This document shows, piece after piece, positions 41,711 through 50,311 of a stretch of DNA of 64,000 nucleotides (its first letter is position 1; each line of letters starts with the position of its first letter). Under the pieces are notes generated by a model. It was not told the DNA's origin. It was given only the letters and a program-made list of their open reading frames with translations, and did no database searches. The stretch comes from Streptomyces lincolnensis (GTDB lineage: Bacteria; Actinomycetota; Actinomycetes; Streptomycetales; Streptomycetaceae): positions 1-64,000 of the forward strand of contig NZ_JAIHON010000023.1 in the NCBI RefSeq assembly GCF_021173675.1, given 5' to 3'. Both the position numbers and the translations under genes were made by a program.

Positions 41711-42462
41711 GTGACTTCGACGGACTCAAGGCCCTGGTGACCGGCGGCGCCTCCGGTATCGGCCGGGCCACCGCGGAGCTCCTGGCCGCGCGCGGCGCCC
41801 AGGTCGCCGTCCTCGACCTGGACCCGTCGTCGGTCGAGAAGCCGCTGCTCGCCTACCGGGCCGACGTCACCGACGACGCCTCGGTGCGCGAGGCCGTCGC
41901 CGCGGCCGCCGCCGACCTGGGCGGACTCGACGTGGTGGTCAACAACGCGGGCATCGGCGCCCAGGGCACCGTGGCGGACAACGACGACGAGGAATGGCAC
42001 CGCGTCCTGGACGTCAACGTCGTCGGCATGGTGCGCGTGGCCCGCGCCGCCCTGCCGCACCTGCGGGAGTCCTCGCACGCGGCGATCGTGAACACCTCCT
42101 CGATCGCCGCCACCGCGGGCCTGCCGCAGCGGGCCCTGTACAGCGCGACCAAGGGCGCCGTGTACTCCCTGACCCTCGCGATGGCCGCCGACCACGTCCG
42201 CGAGGGCATCCGCGTGAACTGCGTGAACCCCGGCACGGCCGACACCCCGTGGATCGGCCGCCTGCTGGCCCAGGCCCCCGACCCGGCCGCCGAACGCGCC
42301 GCCCTGGAGGCCCGCCAGCCCACCGGCCGCATGGTCAGCGCCGACGAGGTCGCGGGCGCCATCGCGTACCTCGCGAGCCCCCTGTCCGGCGCCACCACCG
42401 GCACCTCCCTCGCCGTCGACGGCGGCATGCAGGGCCTGAGGCTGCGCCCGGTGGGCCAGTGA
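41707..42462 (+). CDS. SDR dehydrogenase, probably 2-keto-3-deoxy-L-fuconate dehydrogenase
   Basis: A 251-residue classical SDR with TGGASGIGRATAELL, VVNNAGIGAQG, the catalytic Ser in NTSSIAATAG and Tyr-Lys in YSATKGAVYSL, and the end TGTSLAVDGGMQGL. ATG overlaps the dehydratase stop (ATGA). In the Xanthomonas pathway an SDR oxidises 2-keto-3-deoxy-L-fuconate to the 2,4-diketo acid, and the position right after the dehydratase fits. It might instead be the L-fucose dehydrogenase, if the aldo-keto reductase does another step. Confidence 0.88.
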   Translation: MSDFDGLKALVTGGASGIGRATAELLAARGAQVAVLDLDPSSVEKPLLAYRADVTDDASVREAVAAAAADLGGLDVVVNNAGIGAQGTVADNDDEEWHRVLDVNVVGMVRVARAALPHLRESSHAAIVNTSSIAATAGLPQRALYSATKGAVYSLTLAMAADHVREGIRVNCVNPGTADTPWIGRLLAQAPDPAAERAALEARQPTGRMVSADEVAGAIAYLASPLSGATTGTSLAVDGGMQGLRLRPVGQ

Positions 42463-43427
42463 GCACCCTCGGCGGCAGCGGCGTCGAGGTCAGCCCGCTG
42501 GCCTTCGGCGCCGCCGTGATCGGCAACCTCTACACCGAGGTGAGCGAGGAGCAGGCGCACCAGGCCGTGACCGCCGCCTGGGAGCGGGGCGTCCGCTACT
42601 TCGACACCGCCCCGCACTACGGCCTCGGCCTGTCCGAGCGGCGGCTGGGGGAGGCCCTGCGGCAGCACTCCCGGGCGGAGTACACGGTCTCCACGAAGGT
42701 GGGCCGCCGCCTGGAGCCGTCGGGCGCGGGCGGCGACGACCTGGCGAACGGCTTCGCCGTCCCGGCCACCCACCGCCGCGTCTGGGACTTCACCGCCGAC
42801 GGCGTACGCCGCACCCTGGAGGCGAGCCTGGAGCGCCTCGGCCTCGATCGGGTGGACGTGGTCTACCTCCACGACCCCGACGACCACGCCGAACAGGCCT
42901 TCCGGGAGGGCTATCCGGCGCTGGAGAAGCTCCGCTCGGAGGGCGTGGTCGGCGCGATCGGCGCGGGCATGAACCAGGCGGAGATGCTCACCCGCTTCGT
43001 CCGCGACACCGACGTCGACGTGGTGCTGTGCGCCGGCCGCTACACCCTCCTCGACCAGAGCGCCCTGGCCGACCTGCTGCCCGCCGCCGTCGAACGCGGC
43101 GTCTCGGTGGTCATCGGCGGCGCCTTCAACTCCGGCCTGCTGGCGGACCCGAGACCCGGGGCGACGTACAACTACGCCCAGGCACCGGGTGAGTTGCTGG
43201 ACCGAGCCCTGCGCATGAAGGCGGTCGCCGAGCGGCACGGCATCACCCTGCGCGCCGCCGCCCTGGCCTTCTGCGCGGCCCACCCGGCCGTCGCGAGCGT
43301 CCTGGCCGGTGCCCGCTCGGCGGCCGAAGTCCACGACTGCGCCGACCAGTTCGCGACACCGGTGCCCGCCGCCTTCTGGCATGAGCTGCGGGACACCGGA
43401 CTCCTGGCCACCGAGGAGCCGTCATGA
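42459..43427 (+). CDS. Aldo/keto reductase, probable L-fucose dehydrogenase
   Basis: A 322-residue aldo-keto reductase (TIM barrel). It has the catalytic Asp/Tyr region RYFDTAPHYGLGLSERRLGEAL, the Lys in VSTKVGRRL and the His in VYLHDPDDH. In related operons an AKR oxidises L-fucose to L-fucono-1,5-lactone with NAD(P), and Pseudomonas L-fucose dehydrogenase is of this kind. GTG start overlaps the preceding stop (GTGA), so expression is coupled to the pathway genes. Confidence 0.9.
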   Translation: MSTLGGSGVEVSPLAFGAAVIGNLYTEVSEEQAHQAVTAAWERGVRYFDTAPHYGLGLSERRLGEALRQHSRAEYTVSTKVGRRLEPSGAGGDDLANGFAVPATHRRVWDFTADGVRRTLEASLERLGLDRVDVVYLHDPDDHAEQAFREGYPALEKLRSEGVVGAIGAGMNQAEMLTRFVRDTDVDVVLCAGRYTLLDQSALADLLPAAVERGVSVVIGGAFNSGLLADPRPGATYNYAQAPGELLDRALRMKAVAERHGITLRAAALAFCAAHPAVASVLAGARSAAEVHDCADQFATPVPAAFWHELRDTGLLATEEPS

Positions 43428-43738
43428 GAATCGCCCTGCACACCAAGGTCCGCGCCGACCGCGTCGCCGAGTACGACGCCGCGCACCGCGAGGTCCCCGT
43501 CGAACTCACCGACGCGATCCGCGCCGCCGGTGCCACGTCCTGGACGATCTGGCGCAGCGGCACCGACCTCTTCCACCTCCTGGAGTGCGAGGACTACGCC
43601 CGGCTCCTCGCCGAACTGGAGAAGCTCCCGGTCAACGTGGCCTGGCAGGCCCGGATGGCCGAACTCCTCGACGTGGTGCACGACTACTCCGACGAGGGCG
43701 CGGCTGCCGGCCTGCCCGTCGTGTGGGAGCTGCCGTGA
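43424..43738 (+). CDS. Sugar mutarotase (RhaM/DUF718 family)
   Basis: A 104-residue protein of the L-rhamnose mutarotase-like family, which interconverts alpha and beta anomers. Family features are RIALHTKVRADRVAEYDAAH, the tryptophan/His region WTIWRSGTDLFHLLECEDY, and NVAWQARMAELLDVVHDYS. In this operon it would anomerise imported L-fucose for the dehydrogenase. ATG overlaps the AKR stop, and its own stop overlaps the next GTG. Confidence 0.9.
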   Translation: MRIALHTKVRADRVAEYDAAHREVPVELTDAIRAAGATSWTIWRSGTDLFHLLECEDYARLLAELEKLPVNVAWQARMAELLDVVHDYSDEGAAAGLPVVWELP

Positions 43739-44559
43739 CCGTGGACGCCCACCACCACGTGTGGGACCTGTCCGTCCGGGACCAGGACTGGATCGGGCCG
43801 GACAGCCCGATCCGCCGCGACTTCACCGTGGCGGACCTGGCACCCGAGGCCCGCGCGGCCGGGGTCGACCGCACGGTCCTCGTCCAGACGATCACCGTGC
43901 CCGAGGAGACCCCGGAGTTCCTGGCCCTCGCGGCCGCCCACGCCCTGATCGCGGGCGTCGTCGGCTGGACCGACCTCACCCGCCCCGACATCGCCGACGA
44001 ACTGGCCCGGCTGCGGGAGCTGCCCGGCGGGCGGTACCTCAAGGGCATCCGCCACCAGGTCCAGGGTGAGCCGGACCCGGACTGGCTGCTGCGGCCGGAC
44101 GTACGCCGCGGCCTCGCCGCCGTCGCCGAGGCGGGCTTGGTCTACGACCTGGTCGTCCTGCCGCACCAGCTACCTGCCTGCGCCAAGGCGGCCGCGGCGC
44201 TGCCTCAACTCACCTTTGTCCTGGATCACTTGGGCAAGCCGCCCATCGCCTCCGGCGCCCTGGAACCCTGGGCGGCCGACGTCCGCGCTCTGGCCGCGCA
44301 CCCCAACACCGTCTGCAAACTCTCCGGCATGGTCACCGAGGCCGACCCCGCCTCCTGGACCGTCGACGACCTGCGCCCGTACGCCGACGCGGTGCTGGAC
44401 GCCTTCGGCCCGGCCCGCCTGATGTTCGGCTCGGACTGGCCGGTGTGCACGCTCGCGGCCGGCTACGGCGACGTGCTGGACGCCGCACGGCAGTTGGTCC
44501 CGGCGCGGGAGCACCGGCAGGTCTTCGAGGACACGGCCGTCCGCGTCTACGATCTCTGA
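43735..44559 (+). CDS. Amidohydrolase-2 family L-fuconolactonase
   Basis: A 274-residue metal-dependent hydrolase of the amidohydrolase-2 family. It has the N-terminal metal motif VDAHHHVWD (His-x-His), FVLDHLGKPPI with the active-site His, and the C-terminal metal Asp in LMFGSDWPVC. Homologues open the lactone made by L-fucose or L-rhamnose dehydrogenases to give the sugar acid. GTG start overlaps the mutarotase stop. It is the last gene of the operon; its 3' end overlaps the convergent gene by 13 bases. Confidence 0.9.
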   Translation: MTVDAHHHVWDLSVRDQDWIGPDSPIRRDFTVADLAPEARAAGVDRTVLVQTITVPEETPEFLALAAAHALIAGVVGWTDLTRPDIADELARLRELPGGRYLKGIRHQVQGEPDPDWLLRPDVRRGLAAVAEAGLVYDLVVLPHQLPACAKAAAALPQLTFVLDHLGKPPIASGALEPWAADVRALAAHPNTVCKLSGMVTEADPASWTVDDLRPYADAVLDAFGPARLMFGSDWPVCTLAAGYGDVLDAARQLVPAREHRQVFEDTAVRVYDL

Positions 44560-45968
44560 ACCTCCCCCGTCAGCCGCGTCGGCGGCAGGTACTCGCGCAC
44601 ATACGTCCGCTCCCAGCACGCGCCCGTCTCCCGCAGCTCCCGCCAGGTCGTGTACCGGTAGCGGAAGAGACGGGCGCGGATGAAGCGGGGCGGCGCGTCG
44701 GGCGGGAACGGGGAGCGGCGCAGCAGCCTCAGGGTGGCGCGGTCGTTCTCCAGGAGCCGTTCGACCAGCGCGCCGAACCACGACCCGGCGTACGCGGGCG
44801 ACAGCGCGGCGAACCACATCATCCAGTCCAGGCGCAGATGGTAGGGCGCGAACTGGCGCGGCCAGCGCCGTGGATCGCCGGGCTTGCCCCTGAACTCGTA
44901 CTCCCGCCAGTCGGAGTCCTCGCGCGGTACGTCGTCGGCCGTGCCCTCGACGACCACCTCGTAGCGGATCCGGCTGACGCTGCCGAACGCGCCGTAGGTG
45001 TTGACCAGATGGAGCGGGTCGAAGGAGCGGTTCATGATCTGCCGGCGGGAGATCATGTTGCGCATCGGGCGGTAGCTGAGGGTCAGGAGCAGCGCGGCGA
45101 CCGCGAGGACCACGACCTCGTACCAGAGGGGGCCGTCGGGCACCGGTCGCGCGTCGGCGGGGAACCGCACCGCCGACAGGGCCAGCACGATCGTGATCCA
45201 GTTCAGCCAGGAGAAGTTGCCCGAGAGGATCAGCCACAGCTGGGTGACGATCATCAGTGACGCGGCGGCCGTGGCGACGGGCTGCGGCGCGAACAGCAGG
45301 AACGGGACCACGAGTTGGGTGACGTGGTTGGCGGCCACCTCGACCCGGTGCACGGGGCGGGGGAGATGGTGGAAGAACCAGCTCAGCGGCCCTGGCATGG
45401 GCTGCGTCTCGTGGTGGTGGTCGAGGCAGGTCAGCTTCCGCCAGCACGCGTCGCCCCGCATCTTGATCAGGCCCGCGCCGAACTCGACGCGGAAGAGGAT
45501 CCAGCGCAACAGGAACAGAACGAGGAAGGGCGGCGCCACCTCGTCGTTGCCGAGGAAGACCGCGAGGAAACCCACCTCCAGGAGCAACGACTCCCAGCCG
45601 AAGCCGTACCAGGTCTGCCCGACGTTCACGATCGACAGGTACAGCACCCAGGGCACCAGCCACAGCACCATCGCGGCCCACAGGGGCAGCCGGGAGTCCA
45701 GGCCCGCGAGCAGCGCCACCGACACCGCGCAGCCCGTCCACGCGCAGAGGGCGAAGAAGCGGTCGGAGTAGTGCAGGTGGAACAGACTCGGGGCCCGCCT
45801 GAACGGCATCCGCGCCACGAACCGGGGGATCGGCAGCATCCCCCGCTCCCCGAGCAGCGCGCGGAACTGAAGGGCGGCCGTCAGGAACGCCACCAGGTAC
45901 ACGCCGGCCAGGGCCCGCTGGAAGACCAGCCGGCTCGTCCAGTAGTCGGGTGCGGTGAACCAGTCCAC
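44547..45968 (-). CDS. Lipase maturation factor-like membrane protein
   Basis: A 473-residue polytopic membrane protein related to vertebrate lipase maturation factor LMF1. Matching features are WFTAPDYWTSRLVFQRALAGVYL, WYGFGWESLLLEVGFLAVFL, FRVEFGAGLIKMRGDACWRKLTCLDHHHETQPMP (read in parts), FHHLPRPVHRVEVAANHV and the soluble C-terminal region with YEFRGKPGDPRRWPRQFAPYHLRLDW. The bacterial role is unknown; assistance in folding or assembly of exported or membrane proteins is only an analogy. GTG at 45968 has AAGGAG upstream. It converges with the fucose operon. Confidence 0.88.
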   Translation of the reverse strand: MDWFTAPDYWTSRLVFQRALAGVYLVAFLTAALQFRALLGERGMLPIPRFVARMPFRRAPSLFHLHYSDRFFALCAWTGCAVSVALLAGLDSRLPLWAAMVLWLVPWVLYLSIVNVGQTWYGFGWESLLLEVGFLAVFLGNDEVAPPFLVLFLLRWILFRVEFGAGLIKMRGDACWRKLTCLDHHHETQPMPGPLSWFFHHLPRPVHRVEVAANHVTQLVVPFLLFAPQPVATAAASLMIVTQLWLILSGNFSWLNWITIVLALSAVRFPADARPVPDGPLWYEVVVLAVAALLLTLSYRPMRNMISRRQIMNRSFDPLHLVNTYGAFGSVSRIRYEVVVEGTADDVPREDSDWREYEFRGKPGDPRRWPRQFAPYHLRLDWMMWFAALSPAYAGSWFGALVERLLENDRATLRLLRRSPFPPDAPPRFIRARLFRYRYTTWRELRETGACWERTYVREYLPPTRLTGEVQRS

Positions 45969-46103
45969 GGCCGTGCGCTCCTTCCTCCTCCAGCCTCACC
46001 CCCCGAACCCGGTGTGACTCTCCGTGTACCTCCTCTGCGCTTGCGTAACCCAAGTGAGTGAAGCAGACAATGGTGGCGAAATGTCCGGGACCGACGGGAG
46101 AAC

Positions 46104-47273
46104 GTGGTGCGGACACCCACCGGAACCCTCGTCACGGCCTGCACGCTCTCGGCGGCACTCCTCCTCGTCGCCGGCTGCGGCGGCGACGAGGACCAGAACA
46201 GCGGGTCGCCCGGCGAACCGAGCGGCGAACTCCTCCTCCAGCCGGTCGCCGCCCCGGGGCCCGACCCCTTCACCGAGTCCACCGCGACCTCGACCGCCAC
46301 CCCGCCCCCGGTCACCCGAACGCAGCAACCGGCTCGGCCGGGCCCGCCGACGGCCCGGTCCCTGTCCGGCGGGACGCCCGGTCTCTACGGCGGCATCGCA
46401 CGGGTCGGCAGCTGTGACGTCGACCGGCAGATCGACCGCCTCACCCGGGACCGGGACCGGGCCCGCGCCTTCGCCCGGGTCGAGGGCATCGACCGGACGG
46501 CCGTCCCGGACTACCTGCGCGGCCTGGCCCCCGTCGTGCTGCGCGCCGACACCCGGGTCACCAACCACGGCTACCGCGACGGCCGGACCACCGCCCACCA
46601 CGCCGTCCTCCAGGCCGGCACGGCCGTCCTGGTCGACAACCGGGGCGTGCCGCGCGTCCGCTGCGCCTGCGGCAACCCGCTCACGCCGGCGACGGCGACA
46701 CGAGGTAGCCACGGGGCCGGCGGACGCGCCTGGGCCGGCTACCGGACCGACCAGGTCGTCGTCGTCACCCCGACCCCCCGGGCCGTCACCGACCTCACGA
46801 TCATCGACAGCGCCCGCACCACCTGGATCGAGCGGCGCGTCGGTCATGACGTCCGCCACGACCGGGTGGTGCCGGATCCCGAGCCGGTCGCGCCGACACC
46901 TACACCTGCACCGACGCCGGCATCGACACCGGCAGCGAGGCCGGCTGCCTCCTACGACGGGGCCGACCTGGAGGCGATGCCCCCGATGCCTCTGTCGCCC
47001 CCGTCGCCCCCGGCATCCCCGACGAGCGAGCCGACCGAGCCCGATGCCTGGACCACGGTCCCCGATGACCCCGCCCACGATGACCCCGCCCACGATGACC
47101 CCGCCCACGATGACCCCGCCTATGAGGATCTCGCCCACGAAGAGCCTCCCTATGAGGAGCCCGGCACCGCCCCGGACCCCTCCGGCCACGAAGACATCGG
47201 CCCCGAGACCGTCCCGGAGACCCCCGACCTGCCCGACGGCGGCGGTCTGATCCCCGACGCGACGGACCGCTGA
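46104..47273 (+). CDS. DUF6777-type lipoprotein with acidic repeat tail
   Basis: A 389-residue lipoprotein with lipobox LLLVAGC near residue 25. The central domain (residues ~90-245: GLYGGIARVGSCDVDRQIDRL, VPDYLRGLAPVVLRADTRVTNHGY, VRCACGNPLTP) matches a conserved Streptomyces domain of unknown function with paired cysteines. The C-terminal 120 residues are low complexity, Pro/Thr-rich and then acidic, with the pentapeptide DDPAH repeated. GTG 46104 has GGGAG upstream. It is exposed outside the membrane; function unknown. Confidence 0.82.
   Translation: MVRTPTGTLVTACTLSAALLLVAGCGGDEDQNSGSPGEPSGELLLQPVAAPGPDPFTESTATSTATPPPVTRTQQPARPGPPTARSLSGGTPGLYGGIARVGSCDVDRQIDRLTRDRDRARAFARVEGIDRTAVPDYLRGLAPVVLRADTRVTNHGYRDGRTTAHHAVLQAGTAVLVDNRGVPRVRCACGNPLTPATATRGSHGAGGRAWAGYRTDQVVVVTPTPRAVTDLTIIDSARTTWIERRVGHDVRHDRVVPDPEPVAPTPTPAPTPASTPAARPAASYDGADLEAMPPMPLSPPSPPASPTSEPTEPDAWTTVPDDPAHDDPAHDDPAHDDPAYEDLAHEEPPYEEPGTAPDPSGHEDIGPETVPETPDLPDGGGLIPDATDR
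47064..47138 (+). repeat. 15-bp in-frame minisatellite in the DUF6777 gene
   Basis: GATGACCCCGCCCAC is repeated exactly at 47064, 47079 and 47094, with a near-copy at 47109 (ends in tat) and a more diverged one at 47124. It encodes repeated Asp-Asp-Pro-Ala-His. Confidence 0.9.
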
Positions 47274-47340
47274 CGGCCGCCCGTAACCGAACCCGTCTCC
47301 CCACTCGAAGAATCAGACAAACCCTGGCAAGGTGGGCCCC

Positions 47341-49416
47341 ATGGTTGATCGGGGAGCGAGCGCCCTGTCACTCCCGGACGACTGGCCCGCCCACCCGGAT
47401 CCGATCCTGGCGCTCAACCGCATGGGCAGTTTCGACTGGGACCTGGACACCGGTCTGTTCCACATGGACGCCCAGGCCCACGAGGTCTTCGACCTGCGCC
47501 CCGACGAGTACGACGGACACCCCACCTCCCTGGCGGTCCGGGTCCCGACCGCGGAGGGCCTCCGGCTCGACGCGCTCGTCTCCCAGGCCATCAAGGACGG
47601 CAGCGAGAACTACGGCACCTACTTCCGGCTCCGCTGCCGGGACGGCTCGCTGCGCTGGACCCACACCCAGGGCTACATCCGGCGCGACGAGACGGGTCGG
47701 CCACGCCGGATCGTCGGCATCGTCCGCGACGCCACCCAGGAACTCGGGGAGCTGGAGTCCCGCCGGGAACAGGCGGCCCAGGACGAGGCCCGCCGCCGGC
47801 AGACCAACGTCGTGCAGCTCACCACGGCCGCCCTGGCCCACGCCCGCACCGTGGACGACGTGATCGACGTCCTCAAGGACACCCACGGCCTGACCCACCT
47901 CGGTGCCGCCAGCCTGGTCTTCGGCCTGGTCGAGGCGGGGCGTATCCGGCTGGTCGCCGAGGGGCCCGAGGGCAGCTTCGTGCCGGGCACCCGGGTCACC
48001 CGCATCGACGAGCCGTACCCGATGAGCGAGGTGGTCCGCACGCTCAGCCCGCGCTTCATCGAGACGCCGGAGGAGTTCGCCGAGCGCTATCCCGTGCTGT
48101 GGCCGCACATCACCGACCTGGACATCACCGCGGCCGCCTATCTGCCGCTCATCGCCGAGGCCCGTCCGATCGGCGCCATGGGCCTGCTCTACAACGACCG
48201 GCACGGCTTCTCGTCCGAGGACCGCAACGTCCTCATCGCGCTCGGCAGCAGCATCGCGCAGAGCCTCCAGCGCGCGATGTTCTACGAGCAGGAGAAGGAC
48301 CTCGCCACCGGCCTCCAGCAGGCCATGCTGCCGCGCTCCATCCCCAGCGTCCCCGGCGCCGACGTCGCCGTCCGGTACCGCTCGGGCTCGCTCGGCCGGG
48401 ACATCGGCGGCGACTGGTACGACCTGATCCCGCTGCCGGGAGGCCGGGTGGGCGCGGTCATCGGCGACGTCCAGGGGCACGACACGCACGCCGCCGCCGT
48501 CATGGGCCAGCTGCGGATCGTCCTGCGCGCCTACGCCGCCGAGGGGCACACCCCGGCCGCGGTGATGGCCCGGGCCTCCGTCTTCCTCCACGAACTGGAC
48601 ACCGACCGCTTCGCGACCTGCCTGTACGCGGAGGCCGACCTGGCCACCGGAGTGGTCCAGGTCGTCCGCGCCGGTCACATCGACCCGCTGATCCGCCGCC
48701 CGGACGGCGGCTGCCGCCGGATTCCGGTGGCGGGCGGACTGCCGCTCGGCCTGTCCGCCGAGTTCGGTGCCCTCGACTATCCGGTCGCCACCCTCGAACT
48801 GGACCCGGGCCACACCCTCCTGCTGTGCACCGACGGTCTGGTCGAACAGCCCGGCGCCGACCTCGACGACGGCATGCGGACCCTCGTGGCGCTGATCGAG
48901 ACCGGCCCCCACGACGTCCGGGACCTGGCCGACCGCCTCATCGACGTGGCCGCCGAACGCGGGGGTGACGACGACGTCGCCCTGCTCCTGCTGCGCCGCC
49001 GCGGCCTGGACGCCCCGCGGTCGGGCGGGCGGCTCCAGCAGCACGTGGCGCCCGGTGACCCCGAGGCCCTGATCGAGGCCCGGCACATGATCCGTGCCGC
49101 GGTCGGGGCCTGGGGTGCGCGCGAGCGCTCCGACGAGGTCGAACTGGTCGCCGACGAGCTGATCACCAACGCCCTCATGCACACCGAGGGCTCCGCGATC
49201 GTCACCCTCCGGGTCCTCACCGGCAGCGAGCGCAGACTGCGCGTCGAGGTCGAGGACGCCTCCAGCGCCCTCCCGCGGCGCCGCGAGGCGGGGGAGTCGG
49301 GCGTCTCCGGGCGGGGGCTGCTCCTCGTCGACCTGCTCACCGACGTGTGGGGCGTGGAGGCGCGGGGCGGCGGCAAGTGCGTGTGGTGCGAGTTCGTGGT
49401 GGGGAAGCGGAGCTGA
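47341..49416 (+). CDS. PAS-GAF-SpoIIE phosphatase with HATPase kinase domain
   Basis: A 691-residue cytoplasmic signalling protein of the partner-switching type. A PAS domain is at about 20-135 (MGSFDWDLDTGLFHMD), a coiled linker (ELESRREQAAQDEARRRQ) follows, then a GAF domain near 165-310. The PP2C-like SpoIIE phosphatase spans ~325-545, with metal Asp residues in GGDWYDL, GDVQGHD and GGDDDVALLLL. An RsbW-like anti-sigma HATPase is at ~565-690 (ADELITNALMHTEG). It could both dephosphorylate an anti-sigma antagonist and phosphorylate it, coupling a sensed signal to an alternative sigma factor. ATG at 47341 has AAGGTGG upstream. No antagonist gene is adjacent. Confidence 0.93.
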   Translation: MVDRGASALSLPDDWPAHPDPILALNRMGSFDWDLDTGLFHMDAQAHEVFDLRPDEYDGHPTSLAVRVPTAEGLRLDALVSQAIKDGSENYGTYFRLRCRDGSLRWTHTQGYIRRDETGRPRRIVGIVRDATQELGELESRREQAAQDEARRRQTNVVQLTTAALAHARTVDDVIDVLKDTHGLTHLGAASLVFGLVEAGRIRLVAEGPEGSFVPGTRVTRIDEPYPMSEVVRTLSPRFIETPEEFAERYPVLWPHITDLDITAAAYLPLIAEARPIGAMGLLYNDRHGFSSEDRNVLIALGSSIAQSLQRAMFYEQEKDLATGLQQAMLPRSIPSVPGADVAVRYRSGSLGRDIGGDWYDLIPLPGGRVGAVIGDVQGHDTHAAAVMGQLRIVLRAYAAEGHTPAAVMARASVFLHELDTDRFATCLYAEADLATGVVQVVRAGHIDPLIRRPDGGCRRIPVAGGLPLGLSAEFGALDYPVATLELDPGHTLLLCTDGLVEQPGADLDDGMRTLVALIETGPHDVRDLADRLIDVAAERGGDDDVALLLLRRRGLDAPRSGGRLQQHVAPGDPEALIEARHMIRAAVGAWGARERSDEVELVADELITNALMHTEGSAIVTLRVLTGSERRLRVEVEDASSALPRRREAGESGVSGRGLLLVDLLTDVWGVEARGGGKCVWCEFVVGKRS

Positions 49417-49447
49417 GCACTCCGCTCCGCGGTGGCACTCTGGACGT

Positions 49448-50311
49448 ATGCCGGAACTTCCCGAGGTCGAGGCGCTCAGGGACTTTCTCACCGAGCACCT
49501 CGTCGGCCACGAGATCGTGCGGGTGCTGCCCGTCGCGATCAGTGTCCTGAAGACGTACGACCCTCCGCCGACGGCCCTGGAGGGCCACGAGGTCACGGCC
49601 GTGCACCGGCACGGCAAGTTCCTCGACGTGGAGACGGCGGGCGGCCCTCGCCTGGTGACCCATCTCGCCCGCGCGGGCTGGCTGCACTGGAAGGACCGGC
49701 TCCCGAGCGGCATGCCCCGCCCCGGCAAGGGACCCCTCGCCCTCCGAGTCGCGCTGGAGACCGGCGAGGGCTTCGACCTCACGGAGGCGGGCACCCAGAA
49801 ACGGCTCGCGGTGTACGTCGTCCAGGACCCCCAGCAGGTCCCGGGCATCGCCCGTCTCGGCCCCGACCCCCTCGCCGACGACTTCGACGAGGCCCGCCTG
49901 GCCGCCCTGCTGAAGGGCGAGCGCCGCCAGTTGAAGGGCGCCCTGCGCGACCAGTCCCTGATCGCGGGCGTCGGCAACGCCTACAGCGACGAGATCCTGC
50001 ACGCCGCGAAGATGTCCCCGTTCAAGCCGACGTCCTCCCTGACCCCCGAGGACATCACCACCCTCTTCCGGGCCATGCGCGCCACCCTGACCGACGCGCT
50101 CTCCCGCAACAGTGGCCTGGCCGCGGCCCGCCTCAAGTCCGAAAAGAAGTCCGGCCTCCGCGTCCACGGCCGCACCGGCGCCCCCTGCCCCGTCTGCGGC
50201 GACACCATCCGCGACGTCTCCTTCGCCGACTCTTCCCTCCAGTACTGCCCCACCTGCCAGACGGGAGGCAGGCCCCTGGCGGACCGCAGGATGTCACGGT
50301 TGCTCAAGTGA
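49448..50311 (+). CDS. Fpg/Nei-family DNA glycosylase
   Basis: A 287-residue bifunctional base-excision enzyme. The product starts PELPEVEALRDFL, so Pro1 (after Met removal) and the following Glu provide the catalytic Schiff-base chemistry. The helix-two-turn-helix region reads QSLIAGVGNAYSDEILHAA. A C-terminal zinc finger has CPVCGDT and YCPTCQT (four cysteines). It removes oxidised purines or pyrimidines; Fpg versus Nei specificity is not decided by sequence alone. ATG 49448 is certain because of the catalytic proline. It abuts the anti-sigma gene, convergent, with no gap. Confidence 0.95.
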   Translation: MPELPEVEALRDFLTEHLVGHEIVRVLPVAISVLKTYDPPPTALEGHEVTAVHRHGKFLDVETAGGPRLVTHLARAGWLHWKDRLPSGMPRPGKGPLALRVALETGEGFDLTEAGTQKRLAVYVVQDPQQVPGIARLGPDPLADDFDEARLAALLKGERRQLKGALRDQSLIAGVGNAYSDEILHAAKMSPFKPTSSLTPEDITTLFRAMRATLTDALSRNSGLAAARLKSEKKSGLRVHGRTGAPCPVCGDTIRDVSFADSSLQYCPTCQTGGRPLADRRMSRLLK

